Assembly (NCBI GenBank): GCA_947175585.1
Contig: CAMWNL010000048.1
Coordinates: 1-8,615 of the forward strand
From: an uncultured Bacteroidales bacterium
GTDB taxonomy: Bacteria; Bacteroidota; Bacteroidia; Bacteroidales; Muribaculaceae
Reading direction: 5' to 3'
DNA: 8,615 bases
The translations under genes were made by a program, and so were the position numbers. Under the pieces are notes generated by a model, which worked only from the letters and a program-made list of their open reading frames with translations, ran no database searches and was not told the origin of the DNA. Of this stretch, positions 1 to 6,386 are shown one piece after another. The first letter of the stretch is position 1. Every line of letters starts with the position of its first letter.

Positions 1-55
1 TCATCTGAGCGTCAGACAAAACGGGAGTTAAAATGAAAACGGTTTCGTACTTCAT
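1..55 (-). CDS. rpsF: 30S ribosomal protein S6, N-terminal fragment (cut by window edge)
   Basis: Reading leftward from the ATG at 55-53 gives MKYETVFILTPVLSDAQM. This closely matches the start of Bacteroidales ribosomal protein S6, where YETVFILTPVLSD is the first beta strand and the following turn. S6 binds S18 and 16S rRNA in the small-subunit platform. Only 18 codons are in the window; the rest lies off the left edge, where rpsR and rplI usually follow in this phylum. No stop interrupts the fragment. A well-spaced Bacteroidetes promoter and a short leader lie directly upstream (56-142), which supports both the start and the strand. The identification rests on recall of the S6 N-terminus and on the intact promoter context. 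Confidence 0.88.
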   Translation of the reverse strand, partial: MKYETVFILTPVLSDAQM

Positions 56-91
56 TGGGTTAAACGTTTGATTATTAGTTTTATAATATTG

Positions 92-106
92 CGATTTAAC
101 AAATCG
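92..106 (-). promoter_or_regulatory. Small perfect hairpin at the predicted 5' end of the rpsF leader
   Basis: CGATTT and AAATCG pair in a 6-bp stem with a 3-nt loop, lying just at or after the predicted rpsF transcription start. It could stabilise the mRNA 5' end or take part in autoregulation. The known S6:S18-binding leader motif needs a CCG-containing bulge, which I do not see here, so I do not call it that motif. The stem is short and AT-rich and could be chance. Confidence 0.3.
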
Positions 107-110
107 ACTG

Positions 111-142
111 CAAAGTTACGCATTTTATCCCGTAACTCCAAA
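111..142 (-). promoter_or_regulatory. Bacteroidetes-type promoter of rpsF
   Basis: On the minus strand a -33 box TTTG (139-142) is followed, after exactly 20 nt, by the -7 box TAACTTTG (111-118). This matches the Bacteroidetes sigma-ABfr consensus TTTG-N19-21-TAnnTTTG. Transcription should start around position 104-106, giving a leader of about 50 nt before the rpsF ATG at 55. It is the best promoter in the window because both boxes and the spacing agree. Confidence 0.8.
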
Positions 143-243
143 TATCTCAGCCATTAAATACAATGAAAATATTTTTACTTCACTTTTTGAAGCATGATAT
201 CATATTTCTCTACAAAAGATGGCATTGTGTATGGAAAATACAT

Positions 244-251
244 TACTTTTG
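244..251 (+). promoter_or_regulatory. Candidate -7 box for the outer-membrane protein gene
   Basis: TACTTTTG matches the Bacteroidetes -7 consensus TAnnTTTG and lies 34 nt upstream of the ATG at 286, a sensible distance. No good -33 TTTG sits 19-21 nt upstream; the nearest TTG (225-227) is only 16 nt away. The -7 match alone is moderate evidence, strengthened by its position in an AT-rich intergenic region. Confidence 0.45.
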
Positions 252-285
252 TGAATAATAAACCAATTAGTCCCAACACCTTTTC

Positions 286-3204
286 ATGAAAACATTCGGC
301 AGATTCATCACTGTAACACTCCTCATCCTGTTTCTTTATGCGGAGGCTGCCTCAGCTGAGGAGAAGAAAAAGAACGAACCGATATCTTACTTCTGGTCGT
401 CTTTAAAAGACGTCGCTTTCAAGCGCGATGTCACCGACGGATTCGTCATCCCTTACGATGCTGACGGCAATCCTCTTGACACTATAAAAGCGACATCAAC
501 GAGATGGAGCAGAGATGGAGAGATTGTAACTTCTGACTTCGGGCTGCCCGTCTCTTACGGAGACACTTTGGTTGTCTTCGATGCCGGTGCCCCTGGCTAC
601 CGCACCGAAACTGTGTCATGGTCGTTCAAACCCTTTGGTAAACGCGAGGTTTCACGCAATATGCCCCCCATCTACCTGTCAAAAGTCCGCGAGCTAAAGG
701 AAGTCACTGTAACTGCATCTAAAATCAAATTCTATAACAAAGGTGATACCGTTGTCTATGACGCTGACGCCTTCCAGCTTGCCGAAGGCTCAATGCTTGA
801 TGCTCTCATCTCACAGCTCCCCGGCGCGAAAATAGACGAAAACGGACAAATAACGGTCAATGGCGAGTTCGTCGAGTCGCTGCTGCTCAACGGCAAAAAT
901 CTTTTTGGTGACGATAATAAGCTGATGATTGACAATATTCCGGCCTATACCGTAAAATCGGTCGAAGTCTACAAAGGCCATACAAAGGAAGAAAAATTCA
1001 ACTTCGACCAGACAAAACCACGTCATCTCACGATGGACGTCAGACTGAAGAAAGAGTATAGCCACGGTTGGTTGCTCAATTTTCAGGGAGGCTACGGCAC
1101 ATCTGACCGCTATCTCGGCAGACTGTTCGCCTCGTGGTTCTCGCCGACAACTTCAGTAATACTCACCGGCGCAACCAACAACCTCAATGACCAACGCACA
1201 CCTGGCAAAGATGACAGCTGGACTCCGGAATCGATGCCGTCCGGCTCCCAGTCTCATCGCGAAGCCGGTATAAAATACCGCTACGAATCTGCTGATGAAC
1301 GAGTTTCGGCTGACGGATCAGTCAATGTTGCCGGCAACTCTATGGATTACTCAAATTCGACCTCTGCGACTCGTTTTCTCACAGGAGCAGATAGTTATGA
1401 ACGCCGCTTCAACGACACAAAATCATCCAGATTCTCGGTAAGCACATGGCATTCAGCCTATTACACCACTGCGGTTCAACATCGCCTCGGTCTCTCAATG
1501 AGTGCCGACTACTCCAGGAGTGACAATTTCAGCAATTCTCTTTCAGGAACATTCAACCGTGACTACTCCGATATCAGCCGACAGACGCTTGACGCAATCT
1601 ATGCCGACGGCTCGCTCGAAGAGTTAGGCGCGATAATCAACCGTGCCAAAAACCGTGACGAAGGGTCATTACGTTCAGGCAGCCTGCGTCTATCCCCGAC
1701 TGTCTCTTTCCATGTTCCTAACACCAATGACCGTATCAATCTGACTGTATCAGGTTTCTATGTAACCTCCAAACGTCATAATTGGAACGAATACAACATC
1801 AATTACGGCAGCGATCCCAACCCGGCGGAGCGACGCTTGCAGTACACCGACGAATCGCCGAACTACAACCGGGGCATCACTACACGCCTCGGCTACACCG
1901 GTCGCTCGCATAACTTCTTTTTTAGTACATCTTACAAATATGAGTTTACGGATAAGGCTAAAGACTCCTATATGTATGCCCTTGACCGGCTTGAAGACAT
2001 GGGTGTCTTTGGTGTCTTGCCCGAAAACTATACATCAACCCTTGACCCGACAAATTCCTACACATCCGCAACTCTCTCTAACAGCCATACATTAGAAATG
2101 ACATTTCAGTGGTACAAAATAACTGAAAAATATCAGCTCATGTTAATGGCCATGCCTAATATCGGCGTAGACCATCACCGCCTCGACTACTGGCGCGAAA
2201 ATCGGTCATATCTTGTCAAGCGGACTTCATTTATCATGCCTCAGAATTACCACACAGCCTGGTTGGAATATGCATTCGGTAAGTCGCCCGACTCAAACGA
2301 ATACTCTTTCAATCATAGATTATCATATACGATAGGCTTACAGACCGAAGGACCCGAACTGTTGCACCTCGTCGACGTCATAAACGACTCTGACCCTCTG
2401 AATATTCAGGAAGGCAATCCTCATCTGAAAAACTCATTATCTCAGAATCATAGCCTGAGATGGGTCTATTCGCCTTTCGGAAAGCCGCTCAACAATTATC
2501 TGACTTTGACCTATAATAACGTCACCAACAGTCTTGTCCGCGGCTACACCTACGACACAGCAACCGGTATCCGCCGTTTCCGCACCTACAACGTTGACGG
2601 CAACTACTCTCTGGGCGCATCAGATTATCTCAACTGGGAATTCGGCAGACAGAAACAATTCACCTTGACATCTTCAACCAATTGCAATTCAAGCAACAAC
2701 ACCGATATGGTCGGAGTAAATGCCGATATGCCGGAAAAAGCTCAAGTCAAAAACCTCACCCTGAGTGAAAATCTTATGCTGTCATATAAAATCGGCAAAC
2801 AGCAGCTTTCGCTCTCAGCCACCGTCACTCACCGTCACTCATCATCCGAGCGCCAGGATTTTAACACCATCAACGCCCAACATTACAAATATGGAGTCAG
2901 AGGCATTTTCGAGCTTCCGGCCGGTTTCGGCATCTCGACCGACTTCAATATTTATAAACGCGTGGGCTACGGAGTAAAGGAACTTGACACGACAGATGCG
3001 GTCTGGAACATGCGTCTAAGCTACACACCGAAAGGCAGCAAGCACTGGTCATTCATGGCCGACGGCTTTGACCTGCTCCACCGCTTGTCAAATGTCCATT
3101 ACTCCGTGACCGCGACAGGGCGCACCGTCACCTATACCAATACCTTGCCGCGCTATTTCCTCATCACAGCCCAATATCGTCTCAACATCCAACCCAAGAA
3201 ATAA
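286..3204 (+). CDS. Outer-membrane beta-barrel protein with TonB-receptor-like plug (OMP_b-brl_3 type)
   Basis: A 972-residue secreted protein. Residues 1-24 form a signal peptide with a likely cleavage after ASA (22-24). Residues about 33-135 look like a divergent carboxypeptidase-regulatory-like beta domain: DADGNPLDT at 58-66 and GYR at 104-106 recall its PLxxA and GY features. A plug-like domain begins at ELKEVTVTASK (136 onward), with GDTVVYDADAF from 153 and a QLPGAKID block near 177, then VNGE and LLLNGKNLFGDD. From about residue 240 to the end it is rich in alternating aromatic and polar strands, as in an outer-membrane barrel, finishing YFLITAQYRLNIQPKK. The domain order fits the Bacteroidetes outer-membrane beta-barrel family (PF14905-like) related to TonB-dependent receptors. 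No SusD partner is next to it, so I would not call it a SusC glycan transporter; its substrate is unknown. It appears to be transcribed alone, from a -7 box at 244-251 to a strong terminator at 3220-3254. Confidence 0.85.
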   Translation: MKTFGRFITVTLLILFLYAEAASAEEKKKNEPISYFWSSLKDVAFKRDVTDGFVIPYDADGNPLDTIKATSTRWSRDGEIVTSDFGLPVSYGDTLVVFDAGAPGYRTETVSWSFKPFGKREVSRNMPPIYLSKVRELKEVTVTASKIKFYNKGDTVVYDADAFQLAEGSMLDALISQLPGAKIDENGQITVNGEFVESLLLNGKNLFGDDNKLMIDNIPAYTVKSVEVYKGHTKEEKFNFDQTKPRHLTMDVRLKKEYSHGWLLNFQGGYGTSDRYLGRLFASWFSPTTSVILTGATNNLNDQRTPGKDDSWTPESMPSGSQSHREAGIKYRYESADERVSADGSVNVAGNSMDYSNSTSATRFLTGADSYERRFNDTKSSRFSVSTWHSAYYTTAVQHRLGLSMSADYSRSDNFSNSLSGTFNRDYSDISRQTLDAIYADGSLEELGAIINRAKNRDEGSLRSGSLRLSPTVSFHVPNTNDRINLTVSGFYVTSKRHNWNEYNINYGSDPNPAERRLQYTDESPNYNRGITTRLGYTGRSHNFFFSTSYKYEFTDKAKDSYMYALDRLEDMGVFGVLPENYTSTLDPTNSYTSATLSNSHTLEMTFQWYKITEKYQLMLMAMPNIGVDHHRLDYWRENRSYLVKRTSFIMPQNYHTAWLEYAFGKSPDSNEYSFNHRLSYTIGLQTEGPELLHLVDVINDSDPLNIQEGNPHLKNSLSQNHSLRWVYSPFGKPLNNYLTLTYNNVTNSLVRGYTYDTATGIRRFRTYNVDGNYSLGASDYLNWEFGRQKQFTLTSSTNCNSSNNTDMVGVNADMPEKAQVKNLTLSENLMLSYKIGKQQLSLSATVTHRHSSSERQDFNTINAQHYKYGVRGIFELPAGFGISTDFNIYKRVGYGVKELDTTDAVWNMRLSYTPKGSKHWSFMADGFDLLHRLSNVHYSVTATGRTVTYTNTLPRYFLITAQYRLNIQPKK

Positions 3205-3219
3205 ATACCCTATCAGTTA

Positions 3220-3254
3220 AGTGCGTGCCAAAATTTGGCACGCACTGTCGTTTT
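3220..3254 (+). terminator. Rho-independent terminator after the outer-membrane protein gene
   Basis: A perfect inverted repeat with 13-nt arms (3220-3232 and 3234-3246) around a single central base gives a GC-rich lower stem, AGTGCGTGCC with GGCACGCACT, and an A/T-rich apex. A short T run (3251-3254) follows after four bases. It begins 15 nt after the TAA at 3202-3204, the normal place for an intrinsic terminator. It should isolate the upstream gene from the transposase and flippase. Confidence 0.8.
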
Positions 3255-3277
3255 ATCATATTCTCATGAATAATTAT

Positions 3278-3285
3278 TATCTTTG
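3278..3285 (+). promoter_or_regulatory. Candidate -7 box for the RAYT and downstream flippase
   Basis: TATCTTTG followed by C is a very typical Bacteroidetes -7 element (TAnnTTTG). It lies after the terminator and 18 nt upstream of the ATG at 3304. It overlaps a TTG at 3283 that could otherwise be taken as the start of the same reading frame, so it argues for ATG 3304. No clear -33 TTTG is seen 19-21 nt upstream, only a T-rich stretch (3251-3254). Since no other intergenic promoter precedes the flippase, this box may drive both genes. Confidence 0.5.
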
Positions 3286-3303
3286 CATCATAACAATCAT
3301 GTC

Positions 3304-3978
3304 ATGGATAAAAATGTAGGGACGCACCCCGGTGCGTTCAAAACCAACAAAAACGGCAACCCCCAAATTGTAGGGACGCACCCTGGTGCGTCCGTCGCCA
3401 ATCAACCCCAAATTGCAACCATTTCAACTGGTGCAACAATAAATCATTCACGCAAATCACCGCGTGCGATTTTCCATGACTATTCTGGAGGTAATTATTT
3501 CATCACAATTTGTACACTCGACAAAGAACATTATTTTGGTCAAATCCACAATGGGAAAATGCTACATTCTAAAATCGGGAAAATAGCCTACGATAAATTA
3601 TCAACTTTATCCAACCATTACACTTACGTAGATGTTCCCTTATTTGTCGTTATGCCAAACCATATTCATGCAATAATATCCATTCATGAATCAAAGGACG
3701 CACCAGGGTGCGTCCCTACAATAAGGACTGCTTTAGCAGTTGTTATTGGTGGATATAAGCAATCAGTGACAATGTATGCCAGACGAAACAACATTAGTTT
3801 TGCATGGCAACAGCGTTACCATGACCATATTATACGCGGAGTGAGAGACGGAAACCGAATAGCTGAGTATATCGAAAATAATGTTGCTCGTTGGGATAGC
3901 GATTGTTTCCACCCAAACAATGTAGGGACGCACTCCGGTGCGTTCAAAACAGACAACCCATCACCTTTCAATTCGTAA
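3304..3978 (+). CDS. REP-associated tyrosine transposase (RAYT, Y1_Tnp/IS200-like superfamily)
   Basis: A 224-residue HUH nuclease of the Y1_Tnp fold, expected to cut and rejoin single-stranded REP DNA at its GTAG-tagged hairpin. The conserved core starts with SPRAIFHDYSGGNYFITICT (like the RxxRxxxDYsxxGxYFvTict of the family). It continues to VVMPNHIHAIISI, whose HIH (residues 120-122) is the metal-binding HUH motif. WQQRYHDHIIR then supplies a tyrosine 50 residues after the second His (172), the likely nucleophile; IAEYIENNVARWDSDCF closes the core. About 45 extra N-terminal residues and about 18 C-terminal residues are largely translated repeat DNA. The start is ATG 3304 because no later in-frame ATG precedes the core and the upstream TTG (3283) sits in a promoter box. 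The gene is visibly AT-richer than its neighbours, suggesting separate origin. Its stop is 2 nt from the flippase start. Confidence 0.85.
   Translation: MDKNVGTHPGAFKTNKNGNPQIVGTHPGASVANQPQIATISTGATINHSRKSPRAIFHDYSGGNYFITICTLDKEHYFGQIHNGKMLHSKIGKIAYDKLSTLSNHYTYVDVPLFVVMPNHIHAIISIHESKDAPGCVPTIRTALAVVIGGYKQSVTMYARRNNISFAWQQRYHDHIIRGVRDGNRIAEYIENNVARWDSDCFHPNNVGTHSGAFKTDNPSPFNS
3316..3339 (+). repeat. REP copy 1 (GTAG plus hairpin)
   Basis: GTAG (3316-3319) followed by a hairpin: GGACGCACC, loop CC, GGTGCGTTC, i.e. a 9-bp stem with one G-T wobble near its base. The tetranucleotide at the foot of an imperfect palindrome is the hallmark of REPs handled by RAYTs. It reads in frame as VGTHPGAF of the transposase. 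With flanking bases it matches copy 4 over 32 bp with one difference. Confidence 0.8.
3370..3393 (+). repeat. REP copy 2 (GTAG plus perfect hairpin)
   Basis: GTAG (3370-3373), then GGACGCACC, loop CT, GGTGCGTCC: a perfect 9-bp stem with a 2-nt loop. It is in the same reading frame as copies 1 and 4 (VGTHPGAS). Including three upstream bases it is identical over 27 nt to copy 3 in the opposite orientation, so copies 2 and 3 form a pair distinct from copies 1 and 4. Confidence 0.8.
3696..3719 (-). repeat. REP copy 3, inverted, inside the RAYT coding region
   Basis: Read on the minus strand this is GTAG (3719-3716) followed by the same perfect 9-bp hairpin with a CT loop as copy 2. It sits between the HUH strand (ending ISIHES) and the helix IRTALAVVIGGYKQSVT, a length-variable loop in RAYT proteins, and is translated as KDAPGCVPT without breaking the frame. 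Confidence 0.8.
3922..3945 (+). repeat. REP copy 4 at the 3' end of the RAYT gene
   Basis: GTAG (3922-3925), then GGACGCACT, loop CC, GGTGCGTTC; the stem has G-T wobbles at its second and last pairs. It is translated in the same frame as copies 1 and 2, as VGTHSGAF, 11 codons before the RAYT stop. The hairpin ends 35 nt before the flippase ATG, so it could affect flippase expression as an RNA structure. Confidence 0.8.
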
Positions 3979-3980
3979 TC

Positions 3981-5420
3981 ATGACTGAGAGTAATCTGAA
4001 ACAGAAAACGGCCAAGGGGTTACTTTGGGGCGGAATAGGCAGCGGCGGAATGCAGCTGCTTAATCTCGCTTTCGGCATAATACTCTCACGCATACTCTCA
4101 CCGGGTGACTACGGCGTAGTGGGTGCTCTGACCGTCTTCTCAGCAGTCGCAACCATCTTTTCAGAGAGCGGTTTCACCCTTGCGATAGTCAATCGCAAAA
4201 ACATCTCCGACACAGACTATAGTTCCGTATTCTGGTTTAACCTTGTGGTCGGAGCTTTTTTCTATACTATATTATTCTTTCTTGCCGAACCTATCGCGCG
4301 TTTCTACCGCACACCCGATATGGTGCCGCTCGCCCGCTTCCTCTTCCTGAGTTTTTTTATAGGCGCTATCGGCACAGCTCCGTCAGGCATGCTGCTCCGC
4401 AATCTTAAAATCAAACAGCGCAGCCAATGTCTGCTTGCAGCCGTCGCTGCATCAGGCATCGCCGGAGTCGGTTTCGCGCTTGCCGGTTATGGATACTGGG
4501 GCATTGCAGTCCAGACCGTAATATATTCGCTGACTTACAATGCACTGCTTTGGCGCGTCGCTCACTGGCGTCCGAGCTTTAAGTTTTCCATGACCTCAAT
4601 CCGCTCTATGCTGCCGTTCAGCGTCAAGCAGATGGCTGTGGCACTCTTCACCCATTTCAACAACAATTTTTTCGCCGTGCTACTCGGCCGATTTTACGGC
4701 ATGGTCAAGACCGGATACTATACACAGGGTAATAAATGGACCACAATGGGCTCGTCTATACTGTCGTCCATGATCTACAGCGTCGGACAGCCCGTCATGC
4801 GACAGACCACCGACGACCCCGAGAGACTGCGCCGCGTATTCCGCAAAATGCTCAGTTTTGTCGCTTTTTTCAGTTTCCCTGCGATGTTTGGGCTCGGCAT
4901 CATATCGCGTGAATTCATTGTTATTGCCGTAACAGACAAATGGCTTCCGGCAGTCGCCGTAATGCAGATACTCTGTGTCGGAAGCGCCTTCCTGCCTATA
5001 ACCACCCTTTACGGCAACCTGTTTAACAGCATCAACCGCCCGGGCATCTACATGTGGAACACCATAGCCGTCGGCTCTGTGCAGACCATACTCGCTATTG
5101 TGACATATCGCTTCGGTCTCAATATCATGCTGACCGCCTATGTCATTACAAATATCGCGTGGCTGTCTGTCTGGCAATATTTCGCCTGGCGATCCATCAG
5201 AATCCGTCTCCGCGAAGTACTCGCCGACACTGTGCCCTACATGGCTGTCGCGGCCTCAGTAATGACTATCGCAATAATGGCGGCCACACCTGTCACCAAT
5301 ATCATCCTGTCGCTGATTATCAAAATTGCCGTCGCAGCGGTTCTCTATTTTACGACAATGTGGCTGTCGGGTTCCGCGATTTTACGCGAAACCATCTCTT
5401 ATCTCAGAAAAAAGAAATAG
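3981..5420 (+). CDS. Polysaccharide flippase / lipopolysaccharide exporter (Wzx/WzxC type, MOP superfamily)
   Basis: A 479-residue inner-membrane protein that should move lipid-linked oligosaccharides (O-antigen, capsule or exopolysaccharide units) across the inner membrane. It begins KQKTAKGLLWGGIGSGGMQLLNLAFGI and continues ILSRILSPGDYGVVGALTVFSAVA, the characteristic N-terminus of the Polysacc_synt/WzxC family. Many hydrophobic helices follow, and the mid-protein block LGRFYGMVKTGYYTQGNKW (from residue 234) matches the family's lGxYxra segment. Length is normal for the family. The ATG at 3981 is preferred because the family N-terminus begins there; the open frame reaches back to 3903 only through RAYT and REP sequence. 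There is no room for its own promoter after the RAYT, so it probably depends on transcription through it. No glycosyltransferases are adjacent, so the substrate cannot be named. It ends 10 bp from the convergent GNAT gene. Confidence 0.88.
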   Translation: MTESNLKQKTAKGLLWGGIGSGGMQLLNLAFGIILSRILSPGDYGVVGALTVFSAVATIFSESGFTLAIVNRKNISDTDYSSVFWFNLVVGAFFYTILFFLAEPIARFYRTPDMVPLARFLFLSFFIGAIGTAPSGMLLRNLKIKQRSQCLLAAVAASGIAGVGFALAGYGYWGIAVQTVIYSLTYNALLWRVAHWRPSFKFSMTSIRSMLPFSVKQMAVALFTHFNNNFFAVLLGRFYGMVKTGYYTQGNKWTTMGSSILSSMIYSVGQPVMRQTTDDPERLRRVFRKMLSFVAFFSFPAMFGLGIISREFIVIAVTDKWLPAVAVMQILCVGSAFLPITTLYGNLFNSINRPGIYMWNTIAVGSVQTILAIVTYRFGLNIMLTAYVITNIAWLSVWQYFAWRSIRIRLREVLADTVPYMAVAASVMTIAIMAATPVTNIILSLIIKIAVAAVLYFTTMWLSGSAILRETISYLRKKK

Positions 5421-5430
5421 TCAGATTAGT

Positions 5431-6360
5431 CTACTTGAACAATTCAGGAATGTGGCGACGCTTCTTCTCTTCGATAATTTCAGAAACGGCGAGCAGAATG
5501 CCTGATTCCTCGACGTTGCCAAACTCATCATTGATGGCTGTGCCAAACATTCTCATCGTCGGCGACAAGCTCATGTAGGCATTAACGAGTGGCGGTATGT
5601 TAAGACCGTATTTATGCACCTCGCCGTTGAGAATCTTATAATCAGACTTAAAATCTCCGCCTATAAAGAGTTTTTCCATCTCTGCCTTGTCGTAGTCTGT
5701 ATGAAGGGCCGTAATAGGCGAAACCAGCTTATCGGGATCAGGGAAGTGCTTGTTCATGAAATAGAGAATCATGTCACGACACTTTTCGATATAGCTCGGA
5801 TACATAGTCACCTTGCCGAACAAATATTTGATATTTGGACACACAACTGTCAATGCTCCCAAGCCGTCCCACAGATTGTCGAGCACATAGATAGCCTTTG
5901 CGCCGGCGCGAGAAGACTGATACTCTACCCTGACAAACGATCGTCCGAGTTCGAGAGTGTAAGGCAGATAATCTTTCAGAAACTCATCTGAAAAATTAAA
6001 CATGTGGCTTGTAGCGATGCGCGGACGACCGGACTCATCAAGTCTTATATCACAGCCACATATAAAACGGTAACCTCCCAATATCAGTCGACTCTCAGGT
6101 TCCCACACTATCAGCTGACGGCAAGGGGGATCCATAGTGTCAAACTCATCTATATCACACTCCTTACCTGTGCCACCGCCGGCCTGACGGAAAGCCAGTT
6201 CACGCAGGCGGCCAATCTCGCGCATAGTGTTGGGCGCGCAATGGGCGTCAACCACATATATCTCATTTCCGGCCTTGTTAGTATGTCTGAGGAACCGGTC
6301 TTTGGTAAGTTCGGCTTCTATAAGTTCGGTAGCAACAGGATCAATAATGCGTTCGTTCAT
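5431..6360 (-). CDS. glsB: GNAT-type N-acyltransferase, glycine-lipid synthase GlsB-like (OlsB-related)
   Basis: A 309-residue protein of the hemolysin/OlsB-like GNAT group (Acetyltransf_5 type). The likely role is transfer of a 3-hydroxyacyl chain from ACP to the amino group of glycine (or a related amino acid), the first step of Bacteroidetes glycine lipids. Visible blocks are IGRLRELAFRQAGGGTG (49-65), the beta strand LIVWEPESRLILGGYRF, TLELGRSFVRVEYQ (135-148), and YLFGKVTMYPSY (179-190), typical of the family. It follows the PlsC-like gene on the same strand. A TTG at 6390 would overlap the upstream stop as TTGA, giving 319 residues; I prefer ATG 6360, 26 nt after that stop. In Bacteroides thetaiotaomicron, GlsB (BT_3459) is likewise adjacent to its O-acyltransferase partner. 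The symbol rests on family and neighbour; amino-acid specificity cannot be read from sequence. Confidence 0.75.
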   Translation of the reverse strand: MNERIIDPVATELIEAELTKDRFLRHTNKAGNEIYVVDAHCAPNTMREIGRLRELAFRQAGGGTGKECDIDEFDTMDPPCRQLIVWEPESRLILGGYRFICGCDIRLDESGRPRIATSHMFNFSDEFLKDYLPYTLELGRSFVRVEYQSSRAGAKAIYVLDNLWDGLGALTVVCPNIKYLFGKVTMYPSYIEKCRDMILYFMNKHFPDPDKLVSPITALHTDYDKAEMEKLFIGGDFKSDYKILNGEVHKYGLNIPPLVNAYMSLSPTMRMFGTAINDEFGNVEESGILLAVSEIIEEKKRRHIPELFK

Positions 6361-6386
6361 ACTTATATTTGGCTTGTGACTTATAA

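Larger units (their letters stand above)
3313..3950 (+). mobile_element. RAYT/REP unit bounded by two near-identical direct REP copies
   Basis: Two 32-bp direct repeats (3313-3344 and 3919-3950, one mismatch) bracket the RAYT catalytic core, and a second, inverted pair of REPs lies inside (3370-3393 plus, 3696-3719 minus). RAYTs are domesticated IS200-like proteins normally flanked by the palindromes they act on, and this layout fits. The outer copies could be the ends of the unit as it arrived or was duplicated. There is no target-site duplication to look for in this family, so exact edges are inferred. The unit lies between the outer-membrane protein terminator and the flippase start. Confidence 0.6.

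Noticed and set aside
178..192. Small inverted repeat (CTTCA, loop, TGAAG) between rpsF and the outer-membrane protein gene
   Set aside because: A 5-bp AT-rich stem with no GC core or conserved context; not distinguishable from chance.
3220..3246. Terminator stem sharing GTGCGT/ACGCAC with the REP hairpins, possibly a fifth REP
   Set aside because: The arms are in the reverse order (GTGCGT first), the GTAG tag is absent and the centre is AT-rich. It works as an ordinary terminator, so the shared hexamer is likely chance.
3283..3303. TTG at 3283 as the RAYT start, adding seven residues
   Set aside because: The TTG is the last three bases of a strong TATCTTTG promoter box, and an ATG follows at 3304.
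3795..3802. TAGTTTTG as an internal promoter for the flippase
   Set aside because: It has no -33 element and lies in a conserved stretch of the RAYT coding region. A few matches to this short consensus are expected by chance in 8.6 kb.
3316..3945. CRISPR-like array
   Set aside because: Four repeats with highly unequal spacing and mixed orientation, lying within a coding region. They are REPs.
3903..3980. 26-residue N-terminal extension of the flippase
   Set aside because: The extension starts at a TTG inside the RAYT gene and reads REP copy 4 in another frame. The family-type N-terminus begins at ATG 3981.
4680..5177. Long antisense open frames opposite the flippase, and similar ones opposite other genes (811-1065, 5614-5991, 6789-7154, 7583-7897, 8205-8540)
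   Set aside because: They have no recognisable domains, are fully inside confidently called genes on the other strand, and lack promoters. They are codon-usage shadows.
5421..5430. Bidirectional terminator between the convergent flippase and GNAT genes
   Set aside because: Only 10 bp separate the stops, and I find no stable stem or T-run around them.
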